A stretch of 64,000 nt of DNA from an uncultured Streptomyces sp. (lineage in GTDB: Bacteria > Actinomycetota > Actinomycetes > Streptomycetales > Streptomycetaceae): contig NZ_CANLBS010000003.1 in assembly GCF_947488945.1 (NCBI RefSeq), forward strand, positions 434,001 to 498,000, written 5' to 3'. The notes beneath the pieces were generated by a model. It ran no database searches, was not told the DNA's origin, and saw nothing but the letters and a program-made list of their open reading frames with translations. Below, one piece after another: positions 16,574 through 24,397 of the stretch. Position numbers and translations under genes: made by a program. The number at the start of each line of letters is the position of its first letter. Positions within the stretch are counted from its first letter, which is position 1.

Positions 16574-18028
16574 TCACGCTGCCCCTGAGCCGGCGCCCTC
16601 CGCGAGCCGTTCGCCGACGGCGCGCAGACCGTCCAGGTCGTGCACGTCTCCGGGCAGCGCGGCGACCGCAGTCACCGCCACCTCCGGATGGAGGGCGGTG
16701 AAGCGGTCGCGGGTGGTGGCCTCGCGCGCCACGAGCTGCATCCGTTCGGCGTGCAGCCGCAGCAGACCCACCGTCAGGTCCTCGACGGCGAGGGGTCGTT
16801 CGTCGTGGGGGCCGTCCGTGGGCCCGGCGGTTCCGGGGGCCCCGGCCTGCTCCGGGGCGTCCGTCCGCTTCTTCGTGTCCGTGGTGTCCTGGCGCTCCCG
16901 GGCGTCGTCGTGCGGGTGGGATGCGGAGCCTTCCCGCGCCTCGTCGGCCCGGCTCCGGTCCTGCGGGTCCGCGGGCCCGGCGGGGGATCCGGGCGGGGCG
17001 GAGGGGGCGGACCCGGCAGTCTCGGGAGAGGGTGTTACCGACGGGTCACGAAGACCAGTCTTCCCGGCGGTCTGATCCACAATGCGGGCCGCTTCAAGAT
17101 TTTCCGCGGCTGCCAGCGCCTGTTCGGCGGAGAGCCGGGACGCCTCGCTGGCGTGCGTCCGGTTGAGCACCAGACCGGCCAGCGGCATCTTCTCGGCGGC
17201 CAGCCGCTCCACGAAGTACGCGGCCTCCCGCAGCGCGTCCCGTTCCGGCGTGGCGACCACCAGGAACGCCGTCCCGGGCGCCTGGAGGAGCTTGTACGTG
17301 GCGTCCGCCCGGGTGCGGAACCCGCCGAACATGGTGTCCATCGCGGCCACGAAGGTCTGGACGTCCCGGAGGAACTGGCCGCCGAGCAGCTTGCCGAGCG
17401 TTCCGGTCATCATCGACATGCCGACGTTGAGGAACTTCATCCCGGCCCGGCCGCCGATCTTCGCCGGAGCCATCAGCATCCGGATGAAGGTGCCGTCCAG
17501 GAAGGAGCCGAGCCGCTTCGGCGCGTCCAGGAAGTCCAGTGCGGAGCGCGAGGGCGGGGTGTCGACGATGATCAGGTCCCACTCGTCGCGCGCCCGGAGC
17601 TGCCCCAGCTTCTCCATCGCCATGTACTCCTGGGTGCCGGCGAACCCGGCCGACAGGGACTGGTAGAAGGGGTTCTCCAGGATGGCGCGGGCCCGTTCCG
17701 CGTCCGCGTGCGCCTCGACGGTCTCGTCGAAGGTCCGCTTCATGTCCAGCATCATGGCGTGCAGTTCGCCGTCGCCCCCGATGCCGCCTACCCGCCGGGG
17801 CACGTTGTCGAGCTGGTCGATGCCCATCGACTGGGCGAGCCGCCGGGCCGGGTCGATGGTGAGCACGACGACCTTGCGCCCGTGCTCCGCCGCCCGCACG
17901 CCGAGGGCCGCCGCGGTCGTCGTCTTGCCGACGCCGCCCGAGCCGCAGCAGACGACGATCCGGATGCCGGGGTCCCGCAGCAGGGCGTCGGCGTCCAGAG
18001 CGGGGGGCGTCGTGCCGGCCGTCGTCAT
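16574..18028 (-). CDS. ArsA/Get3-like ATPase, second of pair
   Basis: A 484-residue P-loop ATPase. The deviant Walker A is CCGSGGVGKTTTAAALG near residue 33. Further ArsA-like features are VVVLTIDPARRLAQ (switch I region), WDLIIVDTPPSRSALDFLD (switch II) and VVATPERDALREAAYFVERL. An insertion of about 95 residues near positions 320-415 is rich in Pro, Ala, Asp and Thr and looks disordered. The gene overlaps the upstream ArsA-like gene by 4 nt, so the two products probably pair. Mycobacterial counterparts next to whiB4 (Rv3679-Rv3680) have been described as Get3-like. Arsenite transport is unlikely because no ars genes are nearby. The client or substrate is unknown. Confidence 0.88.
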   Translation of the reverse strand: MTTAGTTPPALDADALLRDPGIRIVVCCGSGGVGKTTTAAALGVRAAEHGRKVVVLTIDPARRLAQSMGIDQLDNVPRRVGGIGGDGELHAMMLDMKRTFDETVEAHADAERARAILENPFYQSLSAGFAGTQEYMAMEKLGQLRARDEWDLIIVDTPPSRSALDFLDAPKRLGSFLDGTFIRMLMAPAKIGGRAGMKFLNVGMSMMTGTLGKLLGGQFLRDVQTFVAAMDTMFGGFRTRADATYKLLQAPGTAFLVVATPERDALREAAYFVERLAAEKMPLAGLVLNRTHASEASRLSAEQALAAAENLEAARIVDQTAGKTGLRDPSVTPSPETAGSAPSAPPGSPAGPADPQDRSRADEAREGSASHPHDDARERQDTTDTKKRTDAPEQAGAPGTAGPTDGPHDERPLAVEDLTVGLLRLHAERMQLVAREATTRDRFTALHPEVAVTAVAALPGDVHDLDGLRAVGERLAEGAGSGAA

Positions 18029-18999
18029 GAGACCACCTCTTCCGCCGCGCCCTGTTTGCGCAGCTCCGCGGCCAGGGTGTGCAGCGCGGCGAGGTCGACG
18101 CCGTCCCCGAGGAGCGGCAGTTCGTCCGTCGGGAGCCCGATGCCCGCCAGAGCGGCGCGCTGCTCGCGCTCCAGGGCCACCCGTTGGGCGTGCTCGGCCG
18201 CCTGGGCGACCAGCGGCCGTACGAGGGCGGCGGAACCGGTGACTCCGGCGCGGGTCATGGCCTTGGCGATCTCCTTGCGGCCCGCCCCGGACGCGGTCCG
18301 CAGGGCCTCCTCGTCCACCAGGTGCGGCCGCACCATGTTGACGACGACCCGGCCGACCGGCAGTTCGGCGGCGCGGAGCTCCGCCACACCGTCCGCCGTC
18401 TCCTGCACCGGCATCTCCTCCAGCAGCGTCACCAGATGGACCGCCGTCGCGGGGGACTTCAGCACCCGCATGACGGCCTGGGCCTGGTTGTGTATCGGGC
18501 CGATCCTGGCCAGTCCCGCGACCTCGTCGTTCACGTTGAGGAAACGGGTGATCCGGCCGGTCGGGGGTGCGTCCATGACCACGTAGTCGTAGACGAAACG
18601 ACCCTGCTTGTCCTTGCGGCGGACGGCCTCGCACGCCTTGCCGGTCAGCAGCACGTCCCGGACGCCGGGGGCGATGGTGGTGGCGAAGTCGATCGCGCCG
18701 AGTTTCTTCAGCGCCCGGCCGGCGCTGCCGAGCTTGTAGAACATCTGGAGGTAGTCGAGGAGGGCGCGTTCGGCGTCGATCGCCAGGGCGCACACCTCGC
18801 CGCCCCCGGGGACGCTCGCGATGCGGCGCTCCTCGTAGGGGAGGGGCTCCGTCCCGAAGAGTTCGGCGATGCCCTGCCTGCCCTCGACCTCGACGAGGAG
18901 GGTGCGTCGCCCTCCGGCCGCGAGGGCGAGCGCGAGCGCGGCGGCGACCGTGGTCTTACCGGTACCGCCCTTGCCACTGACGACCTGGAACCTGCTCAC
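18025..18999 (-). CDS. ArsA/Get3-like ATPase, first of pair
   Basis: A 324-residue P-loop ATPase. The Walker A is VVSGKGGTGKTTVAAALALA at about residue 6, followed by TLLVEVEGRQGIAELFG and a switch II DYVVMDAPPTGRITRFLN. It is shorter than the second member and lacks its disordered insert. The GTG start at 18999 is preceded by TAGGCT (19007-19012) with 7 nt between and no ribosome site, so it is probably leaderless and leads the two-gene operon. Divergent from the DUF4177 gene with only 72 nt between starts. The likely role is ATP-driven handling of a membrane protein or cofactor client; this is inferred from the family. Confidence 0.88.
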   Translation of the reverse strand: MSRFQVVSGKGGTGKTTVAAALALALAAGGRRTLLVEVEGRQGIAELFGTEPLPYEERRIASVPGGGEVCALAIDAERALLDYLQMFYKLGSAGRALKKLGAIDFATTIAPGVRDVLLTGKACEAVRRKDKQGRFVYDYVVMDAPPTGRITRFLNVNDEVAGLARIGPIHNQAQAVMRVLKSPATAVHLVTLLEEMPVQETADGVAELRAAELPVGRVVVNMVRPHLVDEEALRTASGAGRKEIAKAMTRAGVTGSAALVRPLVAQAAEHAQRVALEREQRAALAGIGLPTDELPLLGDGVDLAALHTLAAELRKQGAAEEVVS

Positions 19000-19006
19000 G
19001 CCTTCG

Positions 19007-19012
19007 AGCCTA
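19007..19012 (-). promoter_or_regulatory. -10-like hexamer for leaderless ArsA-like operon
   Basis: TAGGCT on the minus strand ends 7 nt before the GTG at 18999. Confidence 0.5.
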
Positions 19013-19071
19013 ACCAGTCGGCCCCCGGCCTACGCATGGGACGGCACGTGCCAGGCATTACAGTCGGGGCC

Positions 19072-19230
19072 ATGACCAAGTGGGAATACGCGACCGTGCC
19101 GCTTCTCGTGCACGCGACCAAGCAGATTCTGGACACCTGGGGCGAGGACGGCTGGGAGCTGGTCCAGGTCGTGCCCGGGCCGAACAACCCCGAGCAGCTC
19201 GTGGCCTACCTGAAGCGGGAGAAGGCGTAG
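19072..19230 (+). CDS. Small DUF4177-like protein
   Basis: A 52-residue protein beginning MTKWEYATVPLLVHATKQIL, with the conserved WGEDGWELVQVVPGP core typical of DUF4177. Function unknown. The stop overlaps the next start by one base (TAGTG), implying coupling with the RidA gene. The ATG is preceded by TACAGT (19059-19064) with 7 nt between and no ribosome site. It is conserved at this position beside the ArsA pair in actinobacteria, so it is probably a real gene despite its size. Confidence 0.82.
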   Translation: MTKWEYATVPLLVHATKQILDTWGEDGWELVQVVPGPNNPEQLVAYLKREKA

Positions 19231-19697
19231 TGGCGGGCGGTGTCGTCGAGGCACGCATCGCCGAGCTGGGCCTGACGCTTCCGGACGTCGTTCCTCCGCT
19301 CGCCTCGTACCAGCCGGCCGTGCAGTCCGGGGTGTACGTGTACACCTCGGGGCAGCTGCCGATGGTCGGGGGCAAGCTCCCCGTCACCGGCAAGGTCGGC
19401 GGCGAGGTGACCGCCGACGAGGCCAAGGACCTGGCCCGGATCTGCGCGCTCAACGCCCTCGCGGCCGTGAAGTCGGTGGCGGGCGACCTGGACCGGATCG
19501 CCCGGGTCGTGAAGGTGGTCGGCTTCGTCGCCTCAGCCCCCGACTTCACCGGGCAGCCCGGTGTGATCAACGGCGCGAGCGAGCTGCTCGGCGAGGTCCT
19601 GGGGGACAAGGGCGTGCACGCCCGCAGCGCGGTGGGCGTCGCGGTGCTGCCGCTGGACGCGCCGGTGGAGGTCGAGGTCCAGGTCGAGCTGGCCTGA
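19230..19697 (+). CDS. RidA/YjgF-family protein
   Basis: A 155-residue member of the RidA (YjgF/YER057c/UK114) superfamily, which deaminates reactive enamine/imine intermediates of amino-acid metabolism. Family features are PPLASYQPAVQSGVYVYTSG (N-terminal sheet with the substrate pocket), CALNALAAVKSVAGDLDRI and the C-terminal ARSAVGVAVLPLDAPVEVEV. In typical RidA the pocket arginine lies in an RxA motif near the C-terminus, and here ARSAVGVA keeps it. The GTG start shares its G with the TAG stop of the upstream gene. A strong hairpin follows the stop. Confidence 0.9.
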   Translation: MAGGVVEARIAELGLTLPDVVPPLASYQPAVQSGVYVYTSGQLPMVGGKLPVTGKVGGEVTADEAKDLARICALNALAAVKSVAGDLDRIARVVKVVGFVASAPDFTGQPGVINGASELLGEVLGDKGVHARSAVGVAVLPLDAPVEVEVQVELA

Positions 19698-19740
19698 CCC
19701 ACCCGCCACCATGGCGGCCTTGCCCTGGAACGGACCGCAC

Positions 19741-19793
19741 GGACACGACGATCCCGCCCGCCCCCGCCGGGGCAGGGCGGGATCGTCGTGTCC
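19741..19793 (+). terminator. Hairpin terminator after RidA gene
   Basis: A perfect 19-bp stem (19741-19759 with 19775-19793) with a 15-nt loop starts 43 nt after the stop codon. Confidence 0.8.
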
Positions 19794-19880
19794 GTCCGCC
19801 CTTTTCCGCCCGCCCTCTTCCGCCCGGCCGCCCGGAGCGCCGGTGCCCGGCACCCTCTCGAACATCGGCGCGGTTCCGGA

Positions 19881-19886
19881 TAGCCT
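19881..19886 (+). promoter_or_regulatory. -10-like hexamer for leaderless NUDIX gene
   Basis: TAGCCT ends 6 nt before the ATG at 19893. TCGAAC at 19858-19863 is a possible -35 with a 17-nt spacer. No ribosome site is present. Confidence 0.5.
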
Positions 19887-19892
19887 CCGGCC

Positions 19893-20783
19893 ATGTCCCA
19901 AGGTCAGTGGTACCCCCCGGAGTGGCCGGAACGGATCAGGGCGCTCGCCACCGGCGAGCTGACGGCCGTCGTGCCCCGCCGCGCGGCCACCGTCATGCTG
20001 CTGCGGGACGGTGCCGCGGGCGCCGCCCCCGACGTCCACATGCTGCGCCGCCGTACCTCCATGGAGTTCGCCGGAGGCATGTACGCCTATCCGGGTGGCG
20101 GGGTCGACGCCCGGGACGACGACCGGCTCGTCGCCTGGGCAGGACCGCCCCTGAAGGAGTGGGCCGCCCGGCTCGGCGTCGGCACCGAGGAGGAGGCGCA
20201 GGCGATCGTCTGCGCGGCGGTCCGGGAGACGTACGAGGAGGCGGGGGTGCTGCTGGCCGGCCCCGGCGCGGACACCGTCGTCGGCGACACCACGGGAGAG
20301 ACGTGGGAGGCCGACCGTGCCGCCCTGGTCGCCCGGGACCTGTCCTTCGCCGAGTTCCTGCGCCGCCGCCATCTGGTGCTCCGGTCCGATCTGCTGGCGG
20401 CCTGGGCGCGCTGGGTCACCCCGGAGTTCGAGCCCCGCCGCTACGACACGTGGTTCTTCGTCGCCGCCCTGCCGGAGGGCCAGCGGACCAGGAACGCCTC
20501 CACCGAGGCGGACCGCACGGTGTGGATCACGGCGGCCGGCGCCACCGCGGGCTTCGACGCGGGCGAACTGCTGATGCTGCCGCCCACCGTCGCCTCCCTG
20601 CGTGCCCTCGTCCCGTACGGGACGGTCGCCGGGGCGCTCGCGGGCGCCGAGTCGCAGGACCTGGCCCCGGTGCTGGCGGTGGCGCGCGAGGAGGGTGGCG
20701 GGCTGGTGCTCGGTTGGCCCGGACACGACGAGTTCACCATCCGTCTCGGTGCGGCGCCCGCGAGTGGTGGAGACCCGGCATGA
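19893..20783 (+). CDS. NUDIX hydrolase-like protein
   Basis: A 296-residue protein with a divided Nudix signature: YPGGGVDARDDDR near residue 65, then AAVRETYEEAGVLLAG near residue 108 with the metal-binding REXXEE. The intervening insertion is longer than in canonical Nudix boxes, as in eukaryotic NUDT19-like proteins, which act on acyl-CoA species. The start ATG (MSQGQWYPPEW) is probably leaderless. The stop overlaps the MBL-fold gene by ATGA, so the two are coupled. Substrate unknown; a CoA ester or a nucleotide sugar are both possible. Confidence 0.86.
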   Translation: MSQGQWYPPEWPERIRALATGELTAVVPRRAATVMLLRDGAAGAAPDVHMLRRRTSMEFAGGMYAYPGGGVDARDDDRLVAWAGPPLKEWAARLGVGTEEEAQAIVCAAVRETYEEAGVLLAGPGADTVVGDTTGETWEADRAALVARDLSFAEFLRRRHLVLRSDLLAAWARWVTPEFEPRRYDTWFFVAALPEGQRTRNASTEADRTVWITAAGATAGFDAGELLMLPPTVASLRALVPYGTVAGALAGAESQDLAPVLAVAREEGGGLVLGWPGHDEFTIRLGAAPASGGDPA

Positions 20784-21610
20784 GCGACGCCGCGAGCCTT
20801 CCCGGGCAGCCGAGGGGCGAGGTCGTCTCCGGACCGGCGACCGCCCGCGCCGTCAACGTGCTGGCGCCGAACGCGTCCGCGATGACGCTCGACGGCACCA
20901 ACACCTGGATCGTCGCCGAACCGGACGCGGATCTCGCGGTCGTCATCGATCCGGGTCCGCTGGACGACGGCCACCTGCGCGCGGTGATCGACGCCGCCGC
21001 GCGGGCGGGCCGGCGGATCGGGCTCACGCTGCTGACCCACGGCCACGCCGACCACGCGGAGGGCGCGGCCCGGTTCGCCGACCTGACGCGGACGAAGGTA
21101 CGGGCCCTGGACCCGGCGCTGAGGCTCGGCGACGAAGGGCTGTCCCCCGGGGACGTGGTCACCACCGGTGGCCTCGAACTGCGGGTCGTGCCGACCCCCG
21201 GCCACACTGCGGACTCGCTCTCCTTCCACCTGCCCGCCGACGGGGCGGTGCTGACGGGTGACACCGTCCTCGGCCGGGGCACGACGATGGTCGCCCACCC
21301 GGACGGGCGGCTCGGCGACTACCTCGACTCGCTGCGCACCCTGCGCTCGCTGACGGCCGACGAGGGGGTGCACACGGTGCTGCCCGGCCACGGCCCGGTG
21401 CTGGAGGACGCCCAGGGCGCGGTGGAGTTCTACCTCGCGCACCGCGCCCACCGGCTGGCCCAGGTGGAGACCGCGGTGGAGGCCGGGCTGCGCTCGCCGC
21501 AGGACGTGGTGGCCCGGGTCTACGCGGAGGTGGACCGCTCGCTGTGGCCCGCGGCGGAACTGTCGGTGCGCGCCCAGCTCGCGTACCTGCGCGAGCGCGG
21601 GTTGATCTGA
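20780..21610 (+). CDS. MBL-fold metallo-hydrolase (LACTB2-like)
   Basis: A 276-residue metallo-beta-lactamase-fold hydrolase. The HxHxDH motif is THGHADHAEGA near residue 95, with further ligands in PTPGHTADSL and LTGDTVLG (Asp), and a final His in LPGHGPVLED. A C-terminal winged-helix-like segment (SLWPAAELSVRAQLAYLRER) resembles that of LACTB2-type proteins, some of which are nucleases. The ATGA overlap with the NUDIX gene suggests a joint function. It is followed by a strong terminator before the convergent crp gene. Confidence 0.9.
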   Translation: MSDAASLPGQPRGEVVSGPATARAVNVLAPNASAMTLDGTNTWIVAEPDADLAVVIDPGPLDDGHLRAVIDAAARAGRRIGLTLLTHGHADHAEGAARFADLTRTKVRALDPALRLGDEGLSPGDVVTTGGLELRVVPTPGHTADSLSFHLPADGAVLTGDTVLGRGTTMVAHPDGRLGDYLDSLRTLRSLTADEGVHTVLPGHGPVLEDAQGAVEFYLAHRAHRLAQVETAVEAGLRSPQDVVARVYAEVDRSLWPAAELSVRAQLAYLRERGLI

Positions 21611-21630
21611 GGGACCGGGACGGACCGGGA

Positions 21631-21672
21631 CGCACCGGAGGGCCCCGCCGTCGGACGGGGCCCTCCGGTGCG
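21631..21672. terminator. Bidirectional hairpin between MBL gene and crp
   Basis: A perfect 17-bp stem (21631-21647 with 21656-21672) has an 8-nt loop and lies between convergent stops at 21610 and 21693. Confidence 0.82.
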
Positions 21673-21692
21673 TACGTACGCGGGTGGTGGCG

Positions 21693-22367
21693 TCAGCGGG
21701 AGCGCTTGGCCAGCCGCTCGACGTCCAGCAGGATCACGGCGCGCGCCTCCAGGCGCAGCCAGCCGCGTCCGGCGAAGTCCGCGAGCGCCTTGTTCACCGT
21801 TTCGCGGGAGGCGCCGACGAGCTGGGCCAGTTCCTCCTGCGTGAGGTCGTGGACGACGTGGATGCCTTCCTCGGACTGCACGCCGAAGCGGCGCGACAGG
21901 TCCAGCAGGGCGCGGGCGACACGGCCCGGCACGTCGGAGAAGACCAGGTCGGACATCTGGTCGTTGGTCTTGCGCAGGCGGCGGGCGACGGCGCGCAGCA
22001 GCGCGGTGGCCACCTCGGGCCGGGCGTTCAGCCAGGGTTGCAGGTCGCCGTGGCCGAGACCGAGCAGCTTGACCTCGGTCAGCGCCGTGGCGGTCGCCGT
22101 GCGCGGGCCCGGGTCGAACAGCGACAGCTCACCGATGAGCTCGCCGGGGCCGAGGACCGCCAGCATGTTCTCGCGGCCGTCGGGGGAGGTGCGGTGCAGC
22201 TTCACCTTGCCCTCGGTGACCACGTACAGGCGGTCGCCGGGGTCGCCCTCGTGGAAGAGCGCGTCTCCGCGTGCGAGGGTCACCTCACTCATCGAGGCGC
22301 GGAGCTCCGCGGCCTGCTCGTCATCGAGCGCCGCGAAAAGCGGGGCGCGCCGCAGAACGTCGTCCAC
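21693..22367 (-). CDS. crp: Crp/Fnr-family transcriptional regulator Crp
   Basis: A 224-residue cyclic-nucleotide-responsive regulator. The cNMP domain covers about residues 10-120, with GDRLYVVTEGKVKLHR and the phosphate-binding cassette ELIGELSLFDPGPRTATA (Glu and Arg that contact cAMP). A C-terminal helix-turn-helix is at about 170-205 (TQEELAQLVGASRETVNKAL). In S. coelicolor, Crp controls germination and many secondary-metabolite genes. The GTG start at 22367 has a clear ribosome site (AAGGAGA, about 6 nt away). It diverges from nth over 184 nt that include a Crp-like dyad. This crp-nth pairing is the same as in mycobacteria. Confidence 0.96.
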   Translation of the reverse strand: MDDVLRRAPLFAALDDEQAAELRASMSEVTLARGDALFHEGDPGDRLYVVTEGKVKLHRTSPDGRENMLAVLGPGELIGELSLFDPGPRTATATALTEVKLLGLGHGDLQPWLNARPEVATALLRAVARRLRKTNDQMSDLVFSDVPGRVARALLDLSRRFGVQSEEGIHVVHDLTQEELAQLVGASRETVNKALADFAGRGWLRLEARAVILLDVERLAKRSR

Positions 22368-22430
22368 GAGTTATCTCCTTGTCGGCTTGTTCCGGGAACC
22401 GTGGTCCCCATCATGCCGGACGGTAAAACA

Positions 22431-22444
22431 GTGCGATCAATCAC
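22431..22444. promoter_or_regulatory. Crp-like dyad between crp and nth
   Basis: GTGCGATCAATCAC has GTG and CAC separated by 8 nt, close to the Streptomyces Crp site form GTG-N6-GNCAC (one mismatch at the G). On the other strand it reads TGTGATTGATCGCAC. It lies 64 nt upstream of the crp start, in the divergent crp/nth region, so autoregulation is plausible. Confidence 0.45.
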
Positions 22445-22539
22445 AAACCAGTTTGACGCACGGACGAGGGTGCCCCGACGGCAGGGGGCCGATTGGGGGT
22501 GAGAACCCGGTGTCAGGGGCGAATGTCGGTGGGTGCCTC

Positions 22540-22545
22540 TAGGCT
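22540..22545 (+). promoter_or_regulatory. -10-like hexamer for leaderless nth
   Basis: TAGGCT ends 6 nt before the GTG at 22552. No ribosome site is visible. Confidence 0.5.
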
Positions 22546-22551
22546 GACCGG

Positions 22552-23523
22552 GTGTCCAAGAACCCGGTGAGAGCGCAGGCCAAGGGTGTTGCCGAGACGC
22601 CTGCGAGTGACGATTCCGCTGTGGGCGAACAGCCCGCGCGCGGCTCCGGAGCGGCCGCGAAGAAGACCGCTGCCCCCGCCGGGCCGCGGGCGAAGGGCGC
22701 GAAGGCGAAGAAGGCCACGGGCGCGGCGGGAGCAGCGGCAGCAGGCCGCGGTGCGAAGCCCGAGTCGCACCTCGCGATGGTGCGCCGGGCCCGCCGCATC
22801 AACCGCGAGCTGGCCGAGGTGTACCCGTACGCCCACCCGGAGCTCGACTTCCGCAACCCCTTCGAGCTGCTCGTCGCGACGGTCCTCTCGGCCCAGACGA
22901 CCGACCTACGGGTCAACCAGACCACCCCCGCGCTCTTCGCGGCCTTCCCCACCCCCGAGGACATGGCGGCGGCCGTGCCCGAGGAGATGGAGGAGCTGAT
23001 CCGGCCGACCGGGTTCTTCCGCGCCAAGACCAAGTCGCTGCTCGGCCTCGCGGCGGCGATCCGGGACGACTTCGGGGGAGAGGTGCCGGGCCGCCTGGAG
23101 GACCTGGTCTCGCTCCCCGGAGTCGGCCGCAAGACCGCCAACGTCGTCCTCGGCAACGCCTTCGGCGTCCCCGGGATCACCGTCGACACCCACTTCGGCC
23201 GGCTCGTGCGCCGCTGGAAGTGGACCGACGAGGAGGACCCGGTGAAGGTCGAAGCGGTGGTCGCGGACATCTTCCCCAAGAGCGAGTGGACGATGCTCTC
23301 GCACCGCGTCGTCTTCCACGGCCGCCGGATCTGCCACTCCCGCAAGCCGGCCTGCGGGGCCTGCCCGATCGCCCCGCTCTGCCCCTCCTACGGCGAGGGC
23401 GAGACCGATCCGGAGAAGGCGAAGAAGCTGCTGAAGTACGAGATGGGCGGATACCCGGGACAGCGGCTCAGCCCGCCGCCCGACTATCCGGGCAAACCGG
23501 CGCCCGCGCTGGGAGCCGAGTGA
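22552..23523 (+). CDS. nth: Endonuclease III (DNA glycosylase/AP lyase)
   Basis: A 323-residue base-excision-repair enzyme for oxidised pyrimidines. The first 75 residues are an Ala/Lys/Gly-rich extension absent from the E. coli enzyme (211 residues). The core then has [14 protein letters not shown], the helix-hairpin-helix with catalytic lysine ([13 protein letters not shown]), the catalytic aspartate region ([13 protein letters not shown]) and the Cx6Cx2Cx5C [4Fe-4S] loop ([17 protein letters not shown]). The GTG start at 22552 fits a leaderless transcript. The basic tail may help DNA binding. It leads a run nth-NUDIX-MarP-like with gaps of 59 and 92 nt. Confidence 0.95.
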   Translation: MSKNPVRAQAKGVAETPASDDSAVGEQPARGSGAAAKKTAAPAGPRAKGAKAKKATGAAGAAAAGRGAKPESHLAMVRRARRINRELAEVYPYAHPELDFRNPFELLVATVLSAQTTDLRVNQTTPALFAAFPTPEDMAAAVPEEMEELIRPTGFFRAKTKSLLGLAAAIRDDFGGEVPGRLEDLVSLPGVGRKTANVVLGNAFGVPGITVDTHFGRLVRRWKWTDEEDPVKVEAVVADIFPKSEWTMLSHRVVFHGRRICHSRKPACGACPIAPLCPSYGEGETDPEKAKKLLKYEMGGYPGQRLSPPPDYPGKPAPALGAE

Positions 23524-23582
23524 GACGGCCCCCGCCGGGAATCGGTGAGGAGTCGGAACGACGTGGAACGGCACGGAACGAG

Positions 23583-24305
23583 ATGACGGACGACAGGCGT
23601 GCGGAGACAGCGGGGGCGCCCATGACGCACGTGCGGACCGACGTCCCCGTGACCACCGAAGGGCTGCCCGGATGGCTCGGCCCGGTCGCCGAGGCGGCCC
23701 GTACGGTCGAGCCCGGGCAGCTCAGCCGCTTCCTCCCGCCCGAGGACGGCGGCGGCCGGCAGTCCGCCGTGCTGATCCTCTTCGGCGAGGGCGAACGCGG
23801 CCCGGAACTCCTTCTGATGGAGCGGTCGGGCACACTGCGCGCGCACGCCGGGCAGCCCTCCTTCCCCGGCGGGGCGCTCGATCCGGAGGACGGCGACCCG
23901 GCGACGAGCGGCCCGCTGCGCGCCGCGCTGCGGGAGGCCGAGGAGGAGACGGGTCTCGATCCGCGCGGTGTCCAGCTCTTCGGCGTGCTGCCTCGGCTCT
24001 ACATCCCGGTGAGCGGGTTCGTGGTCAGCCCGGTCCTGGGCTGGTGGCGGGAGCCGAGTCCGGTCGCAGCGGTCGATCCGGCCGAGACCGCGCGGGTCTT
24101 CACCGTTCCCGTCGCCGATCTCATCGATCCCGCGCACCGCGTCACGACGGTGCACCCCAGCGGGCACGCAGGCCCGGCATTCCTGGTCGAATCCGCCCTC
24201 GTATGGGGCTTCACGGCCGGGGTGATCGACAGGATTCTGCACTACGCAGGCTGGGAACGCCCTTGGGACAGGACCAAGCAGGTGCCGCTCGACTGGCGCG
24301 CATGA
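23583..24305 (+). CDS. CoA pyrophosphatase-like NUDIX hydrolase
   Basis: A 240-residue NUDIX protein. The CoA-type signature is HAGQPSFPGGALDPEDGD, followed by the Nudix box helix AALREAEEETGLDP with REXXEE. The LLLMERSGTLRAHAGQ segment upstream fits the NUDT7/CoaseA-like group, which hydrolyse CoA and its derivatives. The ATG at 23583 follows GGAACGAG; ATG at 23622 is a shorter alternative. It lies between nth and the MarP-like protease, as in Mycobacterium. Confidence 0.9.
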   Translation: MTDDRRAETAGAPMTHVRTDVPVTTEGLPGWLGPVAEAARTVEPGQLSRFLPPEDGGGRQSAVLILFGEGERGPELLLMERSGTLRAHAGQPSFPGGALDPEDGDPATSGPLRAALREAEEETGLDPRGVQLFGVLPRLYIPVSGFVVSPVLGWWREPSPVAAVDPAETARVFTVPVADLIDPAHRVTTVHPSGHAGPAFLVESALVWGFTAGVIDRILHYAGWERPWDRTKQVPLDWRA

Positions 24306-24397
24306 CAGGCTGGATCCTCTGCTGCGCTGTTCCGGGCCGTGCCGGCCGGACCCCGTCGCCCGACGGGCCAGGTGACGAATCTGCGAGGCTATAGACG

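Noticed and set aside
16574..18999. Arsenic resistance operon
   Set aside because: The ArsA-like pair lacks neighbouring arsB, arsC or arsR genes and matches the Get3-like pair next to whiB4 in mycobacteria.
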